Source: Plantago major (taxonomy: Eukaryota; Streptophyta; Magnoliopsida; Lamiales; Plantaginaceae). From it: a stretch of DNA of 64,000 nucleotides. Below the pieces are notes generated by a model. That model was not told the origin of the DNA. It searched no databases and was given only the letters and a program-made list of their open reading frames with translations. The stretch lies in contig JAIFAC010000416.1 of assembly GCA_026545765.1 (NCBI GenBank), forward strand, positions 44,004 to 108,003, read 5' to 3'. The position numbers and the translations under genes are program-made. Positions within the stretch are counted from its first letter, which is position 1. Each line of letters opens with the position of its first letter. Shown here piece by piece: positions 35,079 through 46,740 of the stretch.

Positions 35079-37369
35079 ATGTCTTTATGTGGCCTTGATT
35101 CTCAAGCAGAATTATGAAATGGAAGAACAACATGATGCTCCACTAGAAGCCATCGTGTGAAATGATTGACGTGATAAAGAATGGCCCCATAGTCATTCAA
35201 CAACTCGAAGCGAGTCATGGTGGTTTCTAATGGTAGAAACAGAGAACAAAGTGATGGGTCTTCCGCAGACGGATCGTCGACGGTGGAAGACCTACGGTCG
35301 AGTTATTCTGAGCGAAGCCGAAAGGAAATCGGAAGATGCCACGAGAAATCATTTGGATGGTCGGGCTCGTAATATTATCATCGTTCTACTCGAGCACATA
35401 CGATTATAAAGCGTAGGGTGCAAAAGCATGAAAGTGGCACAGCTGATTGAAGAAATGCATGCGGCTTGAAAAATGAAGGAAAATAAGTTGAAGTTTTGAA
35501 GCTCAAATTTCAAAACTTTAAACAAGGTCCCAGAGACTCTTGAAGAACTAGATTTTAGGTTTACAACACTCATAGTGACGCACTTAGTGAAAGTAATAGA
35601 TATACTGACGAAAAGATTAAGACTATTGTGAAGTCTAAATCATAGCGGGAACATCAAAGTTTTCTACTTTAACGAGGAATGCGGATATCACTCCGGTGGA
35701 ACTTTTCTCTCACCTTGCCCTTTATTGACTATGAGACAACTCGAAGAGAACAAACAATGAAAAGTTTGAATGTTGCTCTAGTTGCCCAAGGAACTTACGA
35801 AAAGAAGGAAGGCAGGAGGTGGAGGATGCTCTTCTTTGTAAAGCAAATGAGAAAATATGTCGATCGAGATTGAGAAGAAAATCAAGAGAAGTGAAAAAGC
35901 ATCTAGGCTCAAACTATCACCGGTACAAAAATATGCTGTTGTCGAGCTCATTTGAACAATCCATTTCGAGAAAGCATCTAGTCTTGAGGAAGCGAAATCG
36001 AAAGCGATATCTATTTCAATTGTCGAAACACGGTCATTTCAAGAAGGATTGCCTACCTTCAACAAACTAAAGGCGGTGACAAGAAAGATAGAAGAAACTT
36101 CAAGAGAAGTCGAGCTATGCTCATTGAAGAAAGGAAAAGATTCAACTCAATGGATGCTCTAGACATTGAGTGCGATTCTAAGGATGAAGACTCGGATGAT
36201 TCCTACCTTCTCGAAATGTGCGGTGTTTCTCATGAAGTGATTGACTTTGGTCAAAGAAGAAAGAAGTGTGTGGAGTGGTGAAGAAATCTTTCGAGATATC
36301 TCGACATTGAACCTTGTCTAATAGGTGATGAGGTAACACATACTTCTTGTTATACTTACGAAAGTGATGAGGAAGAAATCAAAGATCGTACATCTTAGAA
36401 GATAACTTGATCTCTGAAGAGAATTTCGATGGTCGAGCTAGAGCGAAATCCTTGAAGAAGAAAAGAATTCTCTTGTAAAGGAAAATTCAAAATTACTCGA
36501 GATATCGAGAAAAGGATCTTTGAAAATGCATTTCTCAAGGCTCGGATATACGAGACGAAAAGTCACATAAAGAAGCATTGGCCAAACTTCAAAAGAAATG
36601 TGAAGATCTTATTTCTGAGAATGAAGAACTCAAAAAGAAAGAACTATCTTTTCAATCTTATGCCAAAGCTAGTGACACTCTTACTGAAGTACAATCTTAT
36701 TTAAGAAACCCTTCAGAAAATAGAGGACTTGGGCTTGACACACAAACATATAGTTCTACCACTCTGAATAAGAGTGATGAAAGAAAAACATTTGTCAGTA
36801 CTCAGGAAGGTGGTTCCCAAACAACCTATAGCATTGGTCAGAAAGCTAAGGTTGTTGACAAAGGAAAGGCAGTTGCGACCAAACCTTTGTGGGAAAAACA
36901 AGTCCCAAGGAAAATTGTTGGGAATGTTTCTGAAAAGAAACATAACAACAAAAGTGTAATCACCACAGTCTATGTCTCTACGAAAGGAAGAATTGCGGAG
37001 TTGGCAAATTCTCCTATGTCACGTTTCAAAAGAAACTAGGCGTTCGAGACTAGCAAAGTTCTTTGAATGAGAACTCAGATAGCACCAGGCGCTCGAAATG
37101 GCATTGGCTATAAAGCCATCGGGAAACAACTTGCTCATGAGTATAAACAAGAGCAAGAACGATGGTTAAAGGCTAGAATTGCTCACGGCAATTATCAGAA
37201 GTGGAAGATGAGTCAAGCCACTGAAAATCGAATGCAGGCTAGAAGAAATCTGGATAGGAAAGCTAAGTTTGCTGAGAAGCAGACTCAGAAACCTGACAGG
37301 TATCTGAAAGCACCAAATGGAGCACCAAGGAAGAAAATAGTTCTTAATAACAATGATACTATCATTTAA
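35079..37369 (+). pseudogene. gag of element D
   Basis: Starts at the ATG at 35079 by alignment with E's gag start, then is broken by many small slips up to 36560: KWKNNMM-like start, gag domain remnants, and a knuckle GHFKKDC at about 36020-36060 with its first cysteine pair disrupted. From 36578 it is clean: frame 36578-37039 (153 codons) begins with a coiled-coil KCEDLISENEELKKKE, and frame 37067-37369 (100 codons) is lysine- and arginine-rich and ends APRKKIVLNN. Structural protein of the particle by family; not functional here. Confidence 0.78.
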
Positions 37370-37508
37370 CTAAAATTCCTCCTTATGTTCCTATTAGACA
37401 AAAGAATGTTCCTAAGAAATTCATTCAAAAATGGATTCCTCTTTGGAAGATTCTTTAGTCGAATAGTTCCATTGTTGGTATGAGAACCTAATCTCACATT
37501 TCTGTGTT

Positions 37509-38090
37509 GTGCGAGAACACTCTAAAGACCGATCAAAGTGGCATTTTGATAGCGGATGTGGGAAGCAAATGACAGGAGACAAAGCAAATCTGATTAACAA
37601 CAAAACAGACCATGGTACTGAGTTTGTGAACCAGTACATAAAAGAGTTTTGTACCTGCAAAGGTATACAACATCAACTATCTTCCGTAAGAACACCACAA
37701 CAAAATGGTGTTGCTGAAAGGAAGAATAGGACCCTAAAAGAAGCGGCAAGAACAATGCTCGCTGACACTGAAATAAGTGAAATCTAGTGGGTTGAAGCTG
37801 TAAACTCAGCCTGCTACACTCAAAATAGATGTTTGATTAACAAGCACCATGACAAAACTCCTTATGAGCTTTTTGATTGGTAGACCCCCTAGTATCAAGC
37901 ATCTAAGGGTGTTTGGTTGCAGATGTTTCGTTCTTAACAATGGAAAAGAGTACTTGAGAACATTTCAACCAAAGGCAGATGAAGGAGTATTTCTTGGTTA
38001 TTCTACGAATAGCAAAGCCTATAGAATCTACAACAAAGAGCAAAAGATTGAAGAATGCATTCATGTAGTTTTCTCTGAAAAACAATAAAA
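37509..38090 (+). pseudogene. Protease-integrase deletion fusion of element D
   Basis: Frame 37509-37787 reads the protease start WHFDSGCGKQMTGD and then, after NLINNK, passes straight to the integrase string HGTEFVNQYIKEFC. About 900 bases present in E (rest of protease, pre-integrase domain, first half of integrase core with its first catalytic aspartate) are missing. The integrase C-terminal part follows in frame 37849-38088 (GRPPSIKHLRVFGC, GVFLGYS). A stop separates the two frames. Neither enzyme could work. Confidence 0.82.
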
Positions 38091-40130
38091 TACCCTTAAA
38101 TGATGATCTCTCATATAGGTTCAAATAACTGATGATTAAAGATTCTGAAGAAGAATCCTCAAAAAGAAACAATTCTATCATTTACTTAGAGGATGAATCT
38201 GACGATGAAAAGCAACCATTGCTTAGTAACAACCAGATGACTCTAAGACATGATGAAGAATTTCCTATGAGAATTCCGGAAATGGAACAGGTTACTGAGA
38301 ACCTTCATCATGTAGAGGTTTCTGATAATGAGATTACTGAGAATCAAATTCCAAATATCCCTAACACTGAAAAAGTATCAGATATCCATGGCATTTCCCA
38401 TGTGTCAGATATCTCAGATACTGCACAAGTATTCCATCAAGATCATATTGATTCACATTCAGATCAAAATGATATTGATCCTACTAATTCAAAACCCATT
38501 ATGAAATGGATGAAATCATCTGCAAAGGATGTGATCGATCCGTTAGACGAGGAGTTAGAACTAGAAGAGCAATGTGAAAATGCAAATTGTCTCTATGGAT
38601 GTTTCATCTCAAATATTGAACATAAAACTATAGAAGAAGCATTAAAGGATCAAGATTGGATCTCTGCAATGCAAGAAGAGTTGGATCAATTTGGGAGAAA
38701 CAAAGTCTGGAAACTAGTTCAATTTGTTGTGAATAAGCGTAATTGGAACCAAGTGGGTTTTGAAACAAAATGAATGAGTGCAGTGAAATAACCGAAACAA
38801 AGCAAATTTGGTTGCGAGGATTCACCGGTGAAGGACTAGATTTTGATGAATCTTATGCACCAGTTGCAAGATTGGATGCAATAAGACTCTTTCTAGCCTT
38901 TGCAGCTCATAATGACTTTTACAGTTTATCAAATGGATGTCAAGAGTGAATTCCTAAATGGTGAACTTGCTGAGGAAGTCTATGTTGAGCAACCACCAGG
39001 CTTTGAAGTTTCCTCAGAAAGTAGGATGGTCTATAAGCTTCAGAAAGCTCTGTATGGACTGAAACAAGCTCCAAGAGCATGGTATGATACATTGGCTAGA
39101 TACCTACTAGAAAGTGGTTTCAAGAAAGGAGATGTTGATAAAACACTCTTCACATTGAACCAAGATGGGAAACTACTTTTAGTTCAAGTATATGTTGATG
39201 ACATTATATTTGGATCTAAAGACTAGCAACTTTGTGAAGACTTTGCTGAATGCAAATTTGAGATGAGCATGATGGGAGAATTGAATTACTTCCTAGGGCT
39301 ACAAGTCAAGCAACTCAATGATGGAATATTCATTAGTCAAACAAAGTATGCAAAGGACATGCTCAACAAGTTTAATCTAAAGCCTTCAGAAAAGAATGCT
39401 AAGATACCTATGAGCATTGGAACCAAAATGACCTATACTGAACTTGACAAGTGTTGAAGCATAGTATAGGAAATTAATTGGGTCTCTACTATACCTCACT
39501 GCAAGTAGACCTGATATTCAATATGAAGTTGGAATGTGTGCTAGATTTCAGACAAATCCAATGCAATCACATTACAACATTGCTATGAAAATATTAAGGT
39601 ATGTAAAGGGTACTGTAGAAGTTGGATTGTGGTATCAAAAGGCAGGCGGTGGATTGAGTTTGGTTGGCTATTAGGATGTTGACTATCTTTGGATCATTGC
39701 TTGATAGAAAAAGCACCTCGGGAACTTGTCAATTTCTTGGTGCAGTTGATATCATGGTTGACAGAAACAAAACTCAATTGCTACATCTACCACGGAAATT
39801 GAATATATTCTCTTTGGGTGTTTTGCTTCACAAATATTGTGGATACAACAACAACTCAGAGACTATGGACTCAATGAAGGGAAAACTCCTATTTTATGTG
39901 ACAACACAAGTGCTATTGCCATAACTCAGAATCCTAAGTTCCATGCAAGAACAAAGCACATTGATGTTAGACACCACTTTATTAGAGACCATGTTGAAAA
40001 AGGCAACATAGAGATACTCAAGATTGGCACTGAAGACCAACTTGCAGATATCTTCACTAAGCCACTACAAGAAAGTAGATTCTTAGCATTAAGACATAGT
40101 CTTGGACTAATGGAGCTACCAAAGAACTGA
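38091..40130 (+). pseudogene. Reverse transcriptase and RNase H of element D
   Basis: Frame 38132-38773 holds an acidic linker and the reverse transcriptase start ([13 protein letters not shown]). The middle is slipped, then frames 38900-39226 and 39263-39457 carry [24 protein letters not shown] and the catalytic YVDD (39191-39202), with a TAG between. RNase H follows in 39664-39924 and 39837-40130 (CDNTSAI, ARTKHIDVRHH), ending at a stop at 40130. All domains are recognisable but no frame is complete. Confidence 0.85.
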
Positions 40131-40939
40131 AAAAGTTCAGATATCTGAAGAAGATATCAAAGGAGGGAAAAGAGGAATCTGGAACGGCTATCCAGAAAAC
40201 AAGGTATCTGGAACGAGTATCCAGAAAAGAGGAATCTGGAAGGGTATCCAGAAACCAAAGGCTAGGGTAAAATGGATATTTGAAGATTTCTGAGACAGGC
40301 ACACAGATATCTAAATCACTCAGTGAGGGGGGACACAAAGAGAATAATCTGTTGTCCATGATCGACTACTCTCTTGAAATTTGTATTATTTCTATCTTTG
40401 TGTAAAACTTGGGCCAGAATCTTGAGTGTGAGATAGACTCAGATGCAAACAGTGTCCTAAGTCACACAGAAAAGTGATTCAGATAGCAAATCACCAAAAT
40501 TCATTAATTGGGCACAATTACAATTGCTGATTGTGATCATTGCTGAAGAAGCAATATTTACCCTTGAGGAAATGGGCGTTTGATCTTATCGGACGAGATT
40601 ATTTCTCTGTATAATAGTGGAATGTAAAAATTCAAACGTGGCCCAATTTGCATTTAATATCAAACAATCTTTTACCCACGCCTATCTGCAAATACACAGA
40701 TACTTACACATAAAATTAATTTGTATGTATATATACATTGATATTACATTGCTATATATATAGGATTTTGGCAAAAGAATTCACTTTCGCCTAATCGACA
40801 TTCGACTTACTGCAAGAATAGCAAAATATTTCTTGACTTCTCTGCAAATCTACATTTCCTCAATTAGTTTTTCTACAAAGAATCACTAATCTCTCACCTA
40901 ATCTCTTCTGGACTTTGAAAACTTACACTATATAAAGAG
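40131..40939 (+). other. Element D spacer between pol and env-like frame
   Basis: About 800 bases without a gene. Repeated GGTATCTGGAA / ATCCAGAAA-like strings lie at 40185-40260. The end, CACTATATAAAGAG (40926-40939), is a TATA-like string abutting the env-like ATG. Confidence 0.6.
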
Positions 40940-43900
40940 ATGGCTCCAAGCGTGCTTCTACCGAAATCCCAATCTACTACCACTGATGCTTTGAAAAGCA
41001 AGCACGAGCTGGTAGTTGTAAACAATCGGTTGGTAGGAGACTTTAATCCTGGTCATTGGACTTCAAATCACAGGATGATTTGGGGTGGTGCCATGATTGA
41101 GGAATACCTCACGGCTGCAATTGAAAACCAAGCCGATAGGAAGCTAATTCTTGACATGCTTGAAAAGGCACATATCGAGGGTTTCACATGCTACTCCCCG
41201 GAGAGTTTCTTCACTAGATGTGTTAGAATTCTACAACAACTCCGAGATTATTTCTGTGTTTACGAAGAGCGAAAAAGTGTCTATCAAAACAAAGGTCCAA
41301 GGAAAGGAAATCCTTGTGGACTTAACAACTTTCTGTAAGTTGTTTGAACTTCAAAATCTTAGAAAGGATTTTGAAATAAACACCAAGGATGATGATCTCC
41401 TTGAAGGTGTTAAGCAGTTGTACAGTGACGTGTGTGATCTTGAAAAATCAGATACACCCACTGATTTCAAACTTGCTGACATCAGAACCAGACATCTGTT
41501 GGTTCACTGGGATGTGTTGGCATGCATTCTTCACAGATGCTTTGATGATCTACAAGGAGGTTCGACGGATAAGCCGAGAATGTTGGATGATGATGTTCTT
41601 GTTGCAACAACAAGTCAAAATTTGGAAAACCCTTTCAAGCGGGAAAATGCGCCTTTATGAAGTTTGTGAAGAAGGTTCAAGGCTTTGAGCCCAAAATCGT
41701 TAAGGGACTTCTTGAGCCAAAAGCCACGATGGCTATGGATTGAAAATATGCTACTTACTGGAGTGCCTTGGCATTGAGCTCAGAGAGACGGCAGACATAG
41801 CCAAATGTAACATACTCTACAAATATGAGTATACGAACATGATGAAAAAGGTTACTGGATCTCAGAAAGGTTCCAAAAAGCGAAAAACTGAAGAGGTATC
41901 TGAGGGAAAAGTTGCGACCAAAAGCCCGAACTTCACGAAGAAGTCTGGCCGTCGAAGACACACCCATTGTGGTTATCGACTCTCGGATATCTGCCATACT
42001 ACGGATGAACTCATCAATCTTTGCAAAGATACAGCTGGCGATGAACTCATCAATCTTTGCTAAGGAGAGCCTTTCGATGAACTCATCAATGTTGCTAATG
42101 AGAATAGTGGCGGTACCAAGCCTATCTGCGAAACCGCGAGATTATGGACAATCGGTTCCTAATCTTGATGAGGCTACGGCGATGATGATGAGTTAGTTAT
42201 CTCTCAAGTCCTCTGAGAAATCAAGAGGGCTAAGGTTCTTGAAAAAGTAACAAGTGTAGAGTATCGAAGAAGAACCTACACCACGGAGTTCTTTGAACAA
42301 GCCTGTTTCAAAAATTCTTGAACAAACAAGCTGTGTCAAAATCCTTTGGACAAAACACACCATCGAATGTAACACTTAAGCTTATTGAAGATGCTTCGAT
42401 GAGTGGCAACACAGTGTTAGAAGATACTACCATTGCCTCGACACTCAAAATGCATCTCAAGCGGTCTGGATAGGCCCCATCTGACATCACCTTCTTCATC
42501 GGTCGGAATCACCCAATCACCATGACCGATAATGGATGATGTTGAGATGATACTTGAGTTTCTGACATGAGATACGAGAATCTTTCTTTCTTTGAAGAAA
42601 ATCACGTAAAAAGCGGTTCCCCAACTCGATAAGAGGATCAAGCGGGCATCTGCTCGGAATGATCAACCGGGGAGAAGCAGGTTACACTCGGGAAAAAGGT
42701 TTGCAGAAACTTCAAACAAAGAAGCTGAAATGGAACAACAAGACCAACGCATGGAAGAGTCACAAATTCCAGAGAACAATCAGCCTGACATTGCTCAGGT
42801 AGCTGAATGGTTTAACTCTCTACTTGTGATATTTTCGTGTTTGTTAAATCTTGTTATTTAATGAAATTTCTTTGTTACATGCTGAATTAGAAACACAAGA
42901 ACAAGAGGAAGCTGGAAAGCTTGCCTCAGAATCTGAGAAGAAGGCTTCCATAGCCTCACCACTTAAGGAACATGAGCCTGTCTCACAGGTAGAAGATAGT
43001 TCCTTAAGATATAACATCTCGGATATGTGCTTTACTAATACTATAAAGTGTTTTGTTTCTAATAGGCTCAAGAGAAGAAAAATGAAGAGGCGAAAAGTCT
43101 ATCTCTAAAGAGAAGAATCAAGAGACTTCCAAGGTCTCTGAGGAACAAGTATCTGAACCTTCTGCAGAGAAGGTGTTTCATTCAGATACCTATATGCTTC
43201 AAAGAGCAAATCTCTGATCATTTTTTCTCAAACTAACACGTTCTATAAGTTCAAAAGAAGTAGAAGTTACTAGGAATTACGCTCAATCCCCACAACAAAT
43301 GGAAATTGATGAGGCATCAAAGCCTTCATCACAAGAAAAACTTCAGAGCTGCACAAGTCTCGAGACAATATCGAGCCTCCAGCGGTGGAGTAATTGACCT
43401 CTCGGATATCGATTTGTCGATAAAATTTTCTTGATAAAATTTCCTAAGTGTTATGTTTCTAATCTCGGTACAAGCGGAAAAAAGATGGCGAGGATCGAGA
43501 CTTGATCTCCTCCTCATATCCGGATATCTCGAGGCACTGGAACCTCGATGTCAAGTCATCTGGCACTGTCACAGGCTCGAACAAATCCACTAAGGTCCTG
43601 TTGATGAGAAAGAGGACACCTTCCTTTCTTCAAGGAACACACTTTGCCAAAGCATCTGAAATGCTTCAAGAAATGGCAAAGCTCAGATGCTCGATCTATC
43701 TCGAGATCTTAAGGTGGTGATCACCACACCGGAAACACGAGCCCTTGACTTGGAAAACTACGTCCATGCAATGTTCCCCCAGAACAATATTCTTTGAACA
43801 TTGATGGATAAGGATTTTGTCAAAGTGGCCAAAAACGATCAAGCTTTCACCCAGCGGATGGTGGGACGAATGAGATGGCATTCAAGCCCACTTTGCCCCA

Positions 43901-45240
43901 CTACGGTACATACCCTCTGAGCAAGAGGAAGTTAATGGAGTAAGCGGTCACTATTCGAGTGATCAACTTTGGTCTCTGAAGATGAAGAAGAGAAGGAGAC
44001 TGATGAGAATAATTATGAAGATCCTCCTTCTGACCATCACAAAGATGAGGATGACAAAAAGGATGATGATGATGCCCCTGCACCAGGGACAGGAGGGATT
44101 CCACAAGGAAACAATGCCTCAATTTCTTTGAAAAGCACTGCGAGAGGACATCACAACAATCCCTCCTCCATCTCCTCGAAATCTACCCGTCCATCTTCCC
44201 AACAAAGGACACTATTGAACAAGTAGTTGAGCACTCTGAGGAAAACACTCAGAAAATAGTGGATGCACAAACCAGAGTTGCTCAACTCCAACAATTGTTG
44301 GAAGAAGAACAACAACTAAATCTTCAACTAGAAGAAAAGATAGCTGAATCCAGAGTGAAGCTAGATAAACTTGAAGAACAAACCTGCAAAGAGATGCAAG
44401 CTTACTCAGATTAAAGAGCTCAGAGACCTTTGTTGATTATATTGCTAAGGAGCTAGATCTTTGAACAAGTATCGAAGAAAAGCATGATGCTACTGGTGCA
44501 TCTTCACCGAAGAAACCATCCTCAAGGCAAGAAACCCATATCTCGGATGGTTGCCGCCTTGAACCTTGATGAAGAAGTGCGAGGATGAAGATCCTTTGGT
44601 TGATGACTCGGATGATAAAGAAGACAAGACATTGGCGAAGAACATAATGAACACTTAGCGGTTTCTCATACGAAAAGGAAGCTAATTGCTCTGAAGTATT
44701 CAACAAAGCGCGAATGTCCACTCGATAATACATGAATAGATACCAAGTTTTGGCACATCTAAAAAGGAGTTGTCTTAGCGAACAAAGGCGTAATTGCCTC
44801 AGTCCCTCGAAATGAAGAAATTCTTGAACTCGACACTCGAGAGAACAACGGTATGGTTCTTGCTCGGAAGGATCTTGGAATGGTAAGGGGCGATGATGTG
44901 TCATTAGCTGAAAAAGCTTTTCATGAAGCAAGTTACTTCTTTGGAAGCGGATGCCATACTAGGCCCGTTAATGAGCTCAGCGATAAGGAAAATGGACTTA
45001 TCAAACAAAATCGGAGCTCAATTTGAACTTGAAGTTAGTTCTGCCTACAATTACTTGCAGGGAATTTTGAGTCTCTCTCAGAATCCTTTGTGGTACTTAG
45101 TCAGTCAACAATGACTAAGGGGGAAGGATTTGGACCTCGAGGTCAGGGGGAAGGAAAGAAGAAATCTAGAGTTGGCCTTTCGAGAAAGGAAAGGAAACGA
45201 AAACTTCCCGCCACCACTTAGAATAAATGAGCCCTCGTCG
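40940..45240 (+). pseudogene. Env-like region of element D
   Basis: Starts at ATG 40940 (MAPSVLLPKSQS). Frame 40940-41338 gives LVVVNNRLVGDFNPGHW and MIWGGAMIEEYL; a slip near 41210 passes to frame 41151-41660 with VLEFYNNSEI, GKEILVDL, HRCFDDLQGG. These match element E and the plant-transposon-protein domain. Downstream come acidic and basic stretches (42720-43110, 43970-44230, 44230-44400 with a glutamine-rich coiled coil) in shifting frames. The counterpart of E's PDI.QV..WFNSLLV lies at about 42785-42830. Many small slips. Role unknown; the name env-like comes from position. Confidence 0.62.
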
Positions 45241-45376
45241 GATCAATTTGCTTTGCAAATAGTAGCGACTTCCATGACAATGAAGAAACAACAATGGTAA
45301 CAAGGGCCATGGCAAAAGACCTCCAAGGAGTACGAGGCTCGAGGAGAAGACAAGTAAGAGGATTGATGAGTCTTAC

Positions 45377-45470
45377 GAAGAAGAAGAAGTTGAAGAAGAA
45401 GAAGAAGAAGAAGAAGAAGAAGACGAAGAAGAAGAAGAAGAAGAAGAAGAAGAAGAAGAAGAAGAAGAAG
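45377..45470 (+). repeat. (GAA)n repeat coding a glutamate tract in element D
   Basis: About 30 GAA triplets with two interruptions. In the frame that fits its surroundings it codes an acidic run after SYEEEE. It lies just before a segment with an HRKRKRID nuclear-signal-like string (about 45560-45590). Confidence 0.9.
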
Positions 45471-45707
45471 GCGAATCAAATCCCAGGGAAATGAAGAAGG
45501 CTGCAAAACTTTCACAAAAATTAATCTTGATGAAGAGACTGATGAAGATGAAGCTCCTCTTCACAGAAAAAGAAAAAGGATTGATAGCCTATCTGAGCCC
45601 ATAGCTGCAAAGCCTTTGGCAGCTAAAACACCCTCTGGAAATACCAAGTCAATCCAGGGTGGTTCTTCAAGCAATCCCCGAGGAAAATTCAAGACAAAGG
45701 AGGAGCA

Positions 45708-46355
45708 GTGAATGAACAAAGAAAACTTCAACTACCACTTAGGCCTGAAGAAGCCAAGATTGAGTATGTGAAGACCAACAATGACTCCTCTGTCTACAGG
45801 TGCATTAATCAGAAGAATGGCTACTGGATTCTGGAACTCAAGCAATTATTGGTCAATGAAAGATTTCCAGAACCAATCCATAAGCGACTCATGGCATGGA
45901 GAAAAGACAAGCCAATCTTGATTAACACCAACTACATCAAAGCCTGGTTGGATTTTGAAGTAATCAAGAGAATAGAAGCCATGAAAAAGGACCTCTCTGA
46001 TGATTGTCCTTATGGAAAGCCAGATGATGTGCACAGAATTCCCAACATCACTGGAACAGGCACAAAAGCAAGACTTCTTTGTGGAACCTATGAGTCCTTC
46101 TACTTGACTGAAGATCAATACAAGGGTGACATCAGATATCTGAAGATCATATATGAATACTTTAAGCTATCAGATATCAGAATCGAGCATGCCTGGAATT
46201 GGGGAAAGTATCTGTGGGTCAAACACTTTGCCAAGAATCTGCCAAAACCTGAGGAAGTCGTGGATTTGCGAGACACAAAGATGATTGTCAGAACTCTTCT
46301 CTATGACTACTCTGATGATATCAAAAGGTTTGGTGATAGGAAATTTGCAGAGTGA
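45708..46355 (+). CDS. 215-codon open frame at the 3' end of element D, function unknown
   Basis: An uninterrupted frame of 215 codons in an otherwise broken element, ending with TGA at 46355, about 370 bases before the polypurine tract. It probably continues upstream: a slip or stop just before 45708 separates it from the KRKRID segment, so the ATG shown is only the first one in frame. Features: mixed charge, no signal peptide or membrane span, LKQLLVNERFPEPIHKRLMAW, CGTYESFYLTEDQY, HAWNWGKYLWVKHF. The NWGKY motif also ends the env-like domain of E. I do not recognise the family. Element E has lost this part. Confidence 0.6.
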   Translation: MNEQRKLQLPLRPEEAKIEYVKTNNDSSVYRCINQKNGYWILELKQLLVNERFPEPIHKRLMAWRKDKPILINTNYIKAWLDFEVIKRIEAMKKDLSDDCPYGKPDDVHRIPNITGTGTKARLLCGTYESFYLTEDQYKGDIRYLKIIYEYFKLSDIRIEHAWNWGKYLWVKHFAKNLPKPEEVVDLRDTKMIVRTLLYDYSDDIKRFGDRKFAE

Positions 46356-46726
46356 TCCATATATCTGCTGATTGAAGACTTGAAGATTTGAAGACTTGAA
46401 GACTAGTTTATTAGGATGTCTACTTGGAGCTTGGTTACTCCTGTTGTCCTAATTTACTATGTATTTTGTATCTTGCTGACTGAACTAAAATGTTGTTTTA
46501 TCTTGTAAAAGTTATCTGTGAACTCTCTTTGTAACGTATCTTATGAACCTACTCTCAGATATCAATCTATAAAAGATAACTTGTCGTAAGATCACACCTT
46601 GTGATTTAGTTGATGTTTACTTTACGCATAATTGAAAGAATTGAAAGATCTTATGAATTGATTAAGTGGTGGATTGTTTCCTCATCCAGTTTTGTAATAG
46701 GTCATATAGTCATCGTTGACTGATCA

Positions 46727-46740
46727 AAATGGGGGAAATT
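46727..46740 (+). other. Polypurine tract of element D
   Basis: AAATGGGGGAAATT, directly before the 3' LTR start at 46741. Confidence 0.85.

Noticed and set aside
45243-45564. Poly-lysine, poly-leucine and poly-serine frames
   Set aside because: Other-frame readings of the (GAA)n tract in element D.
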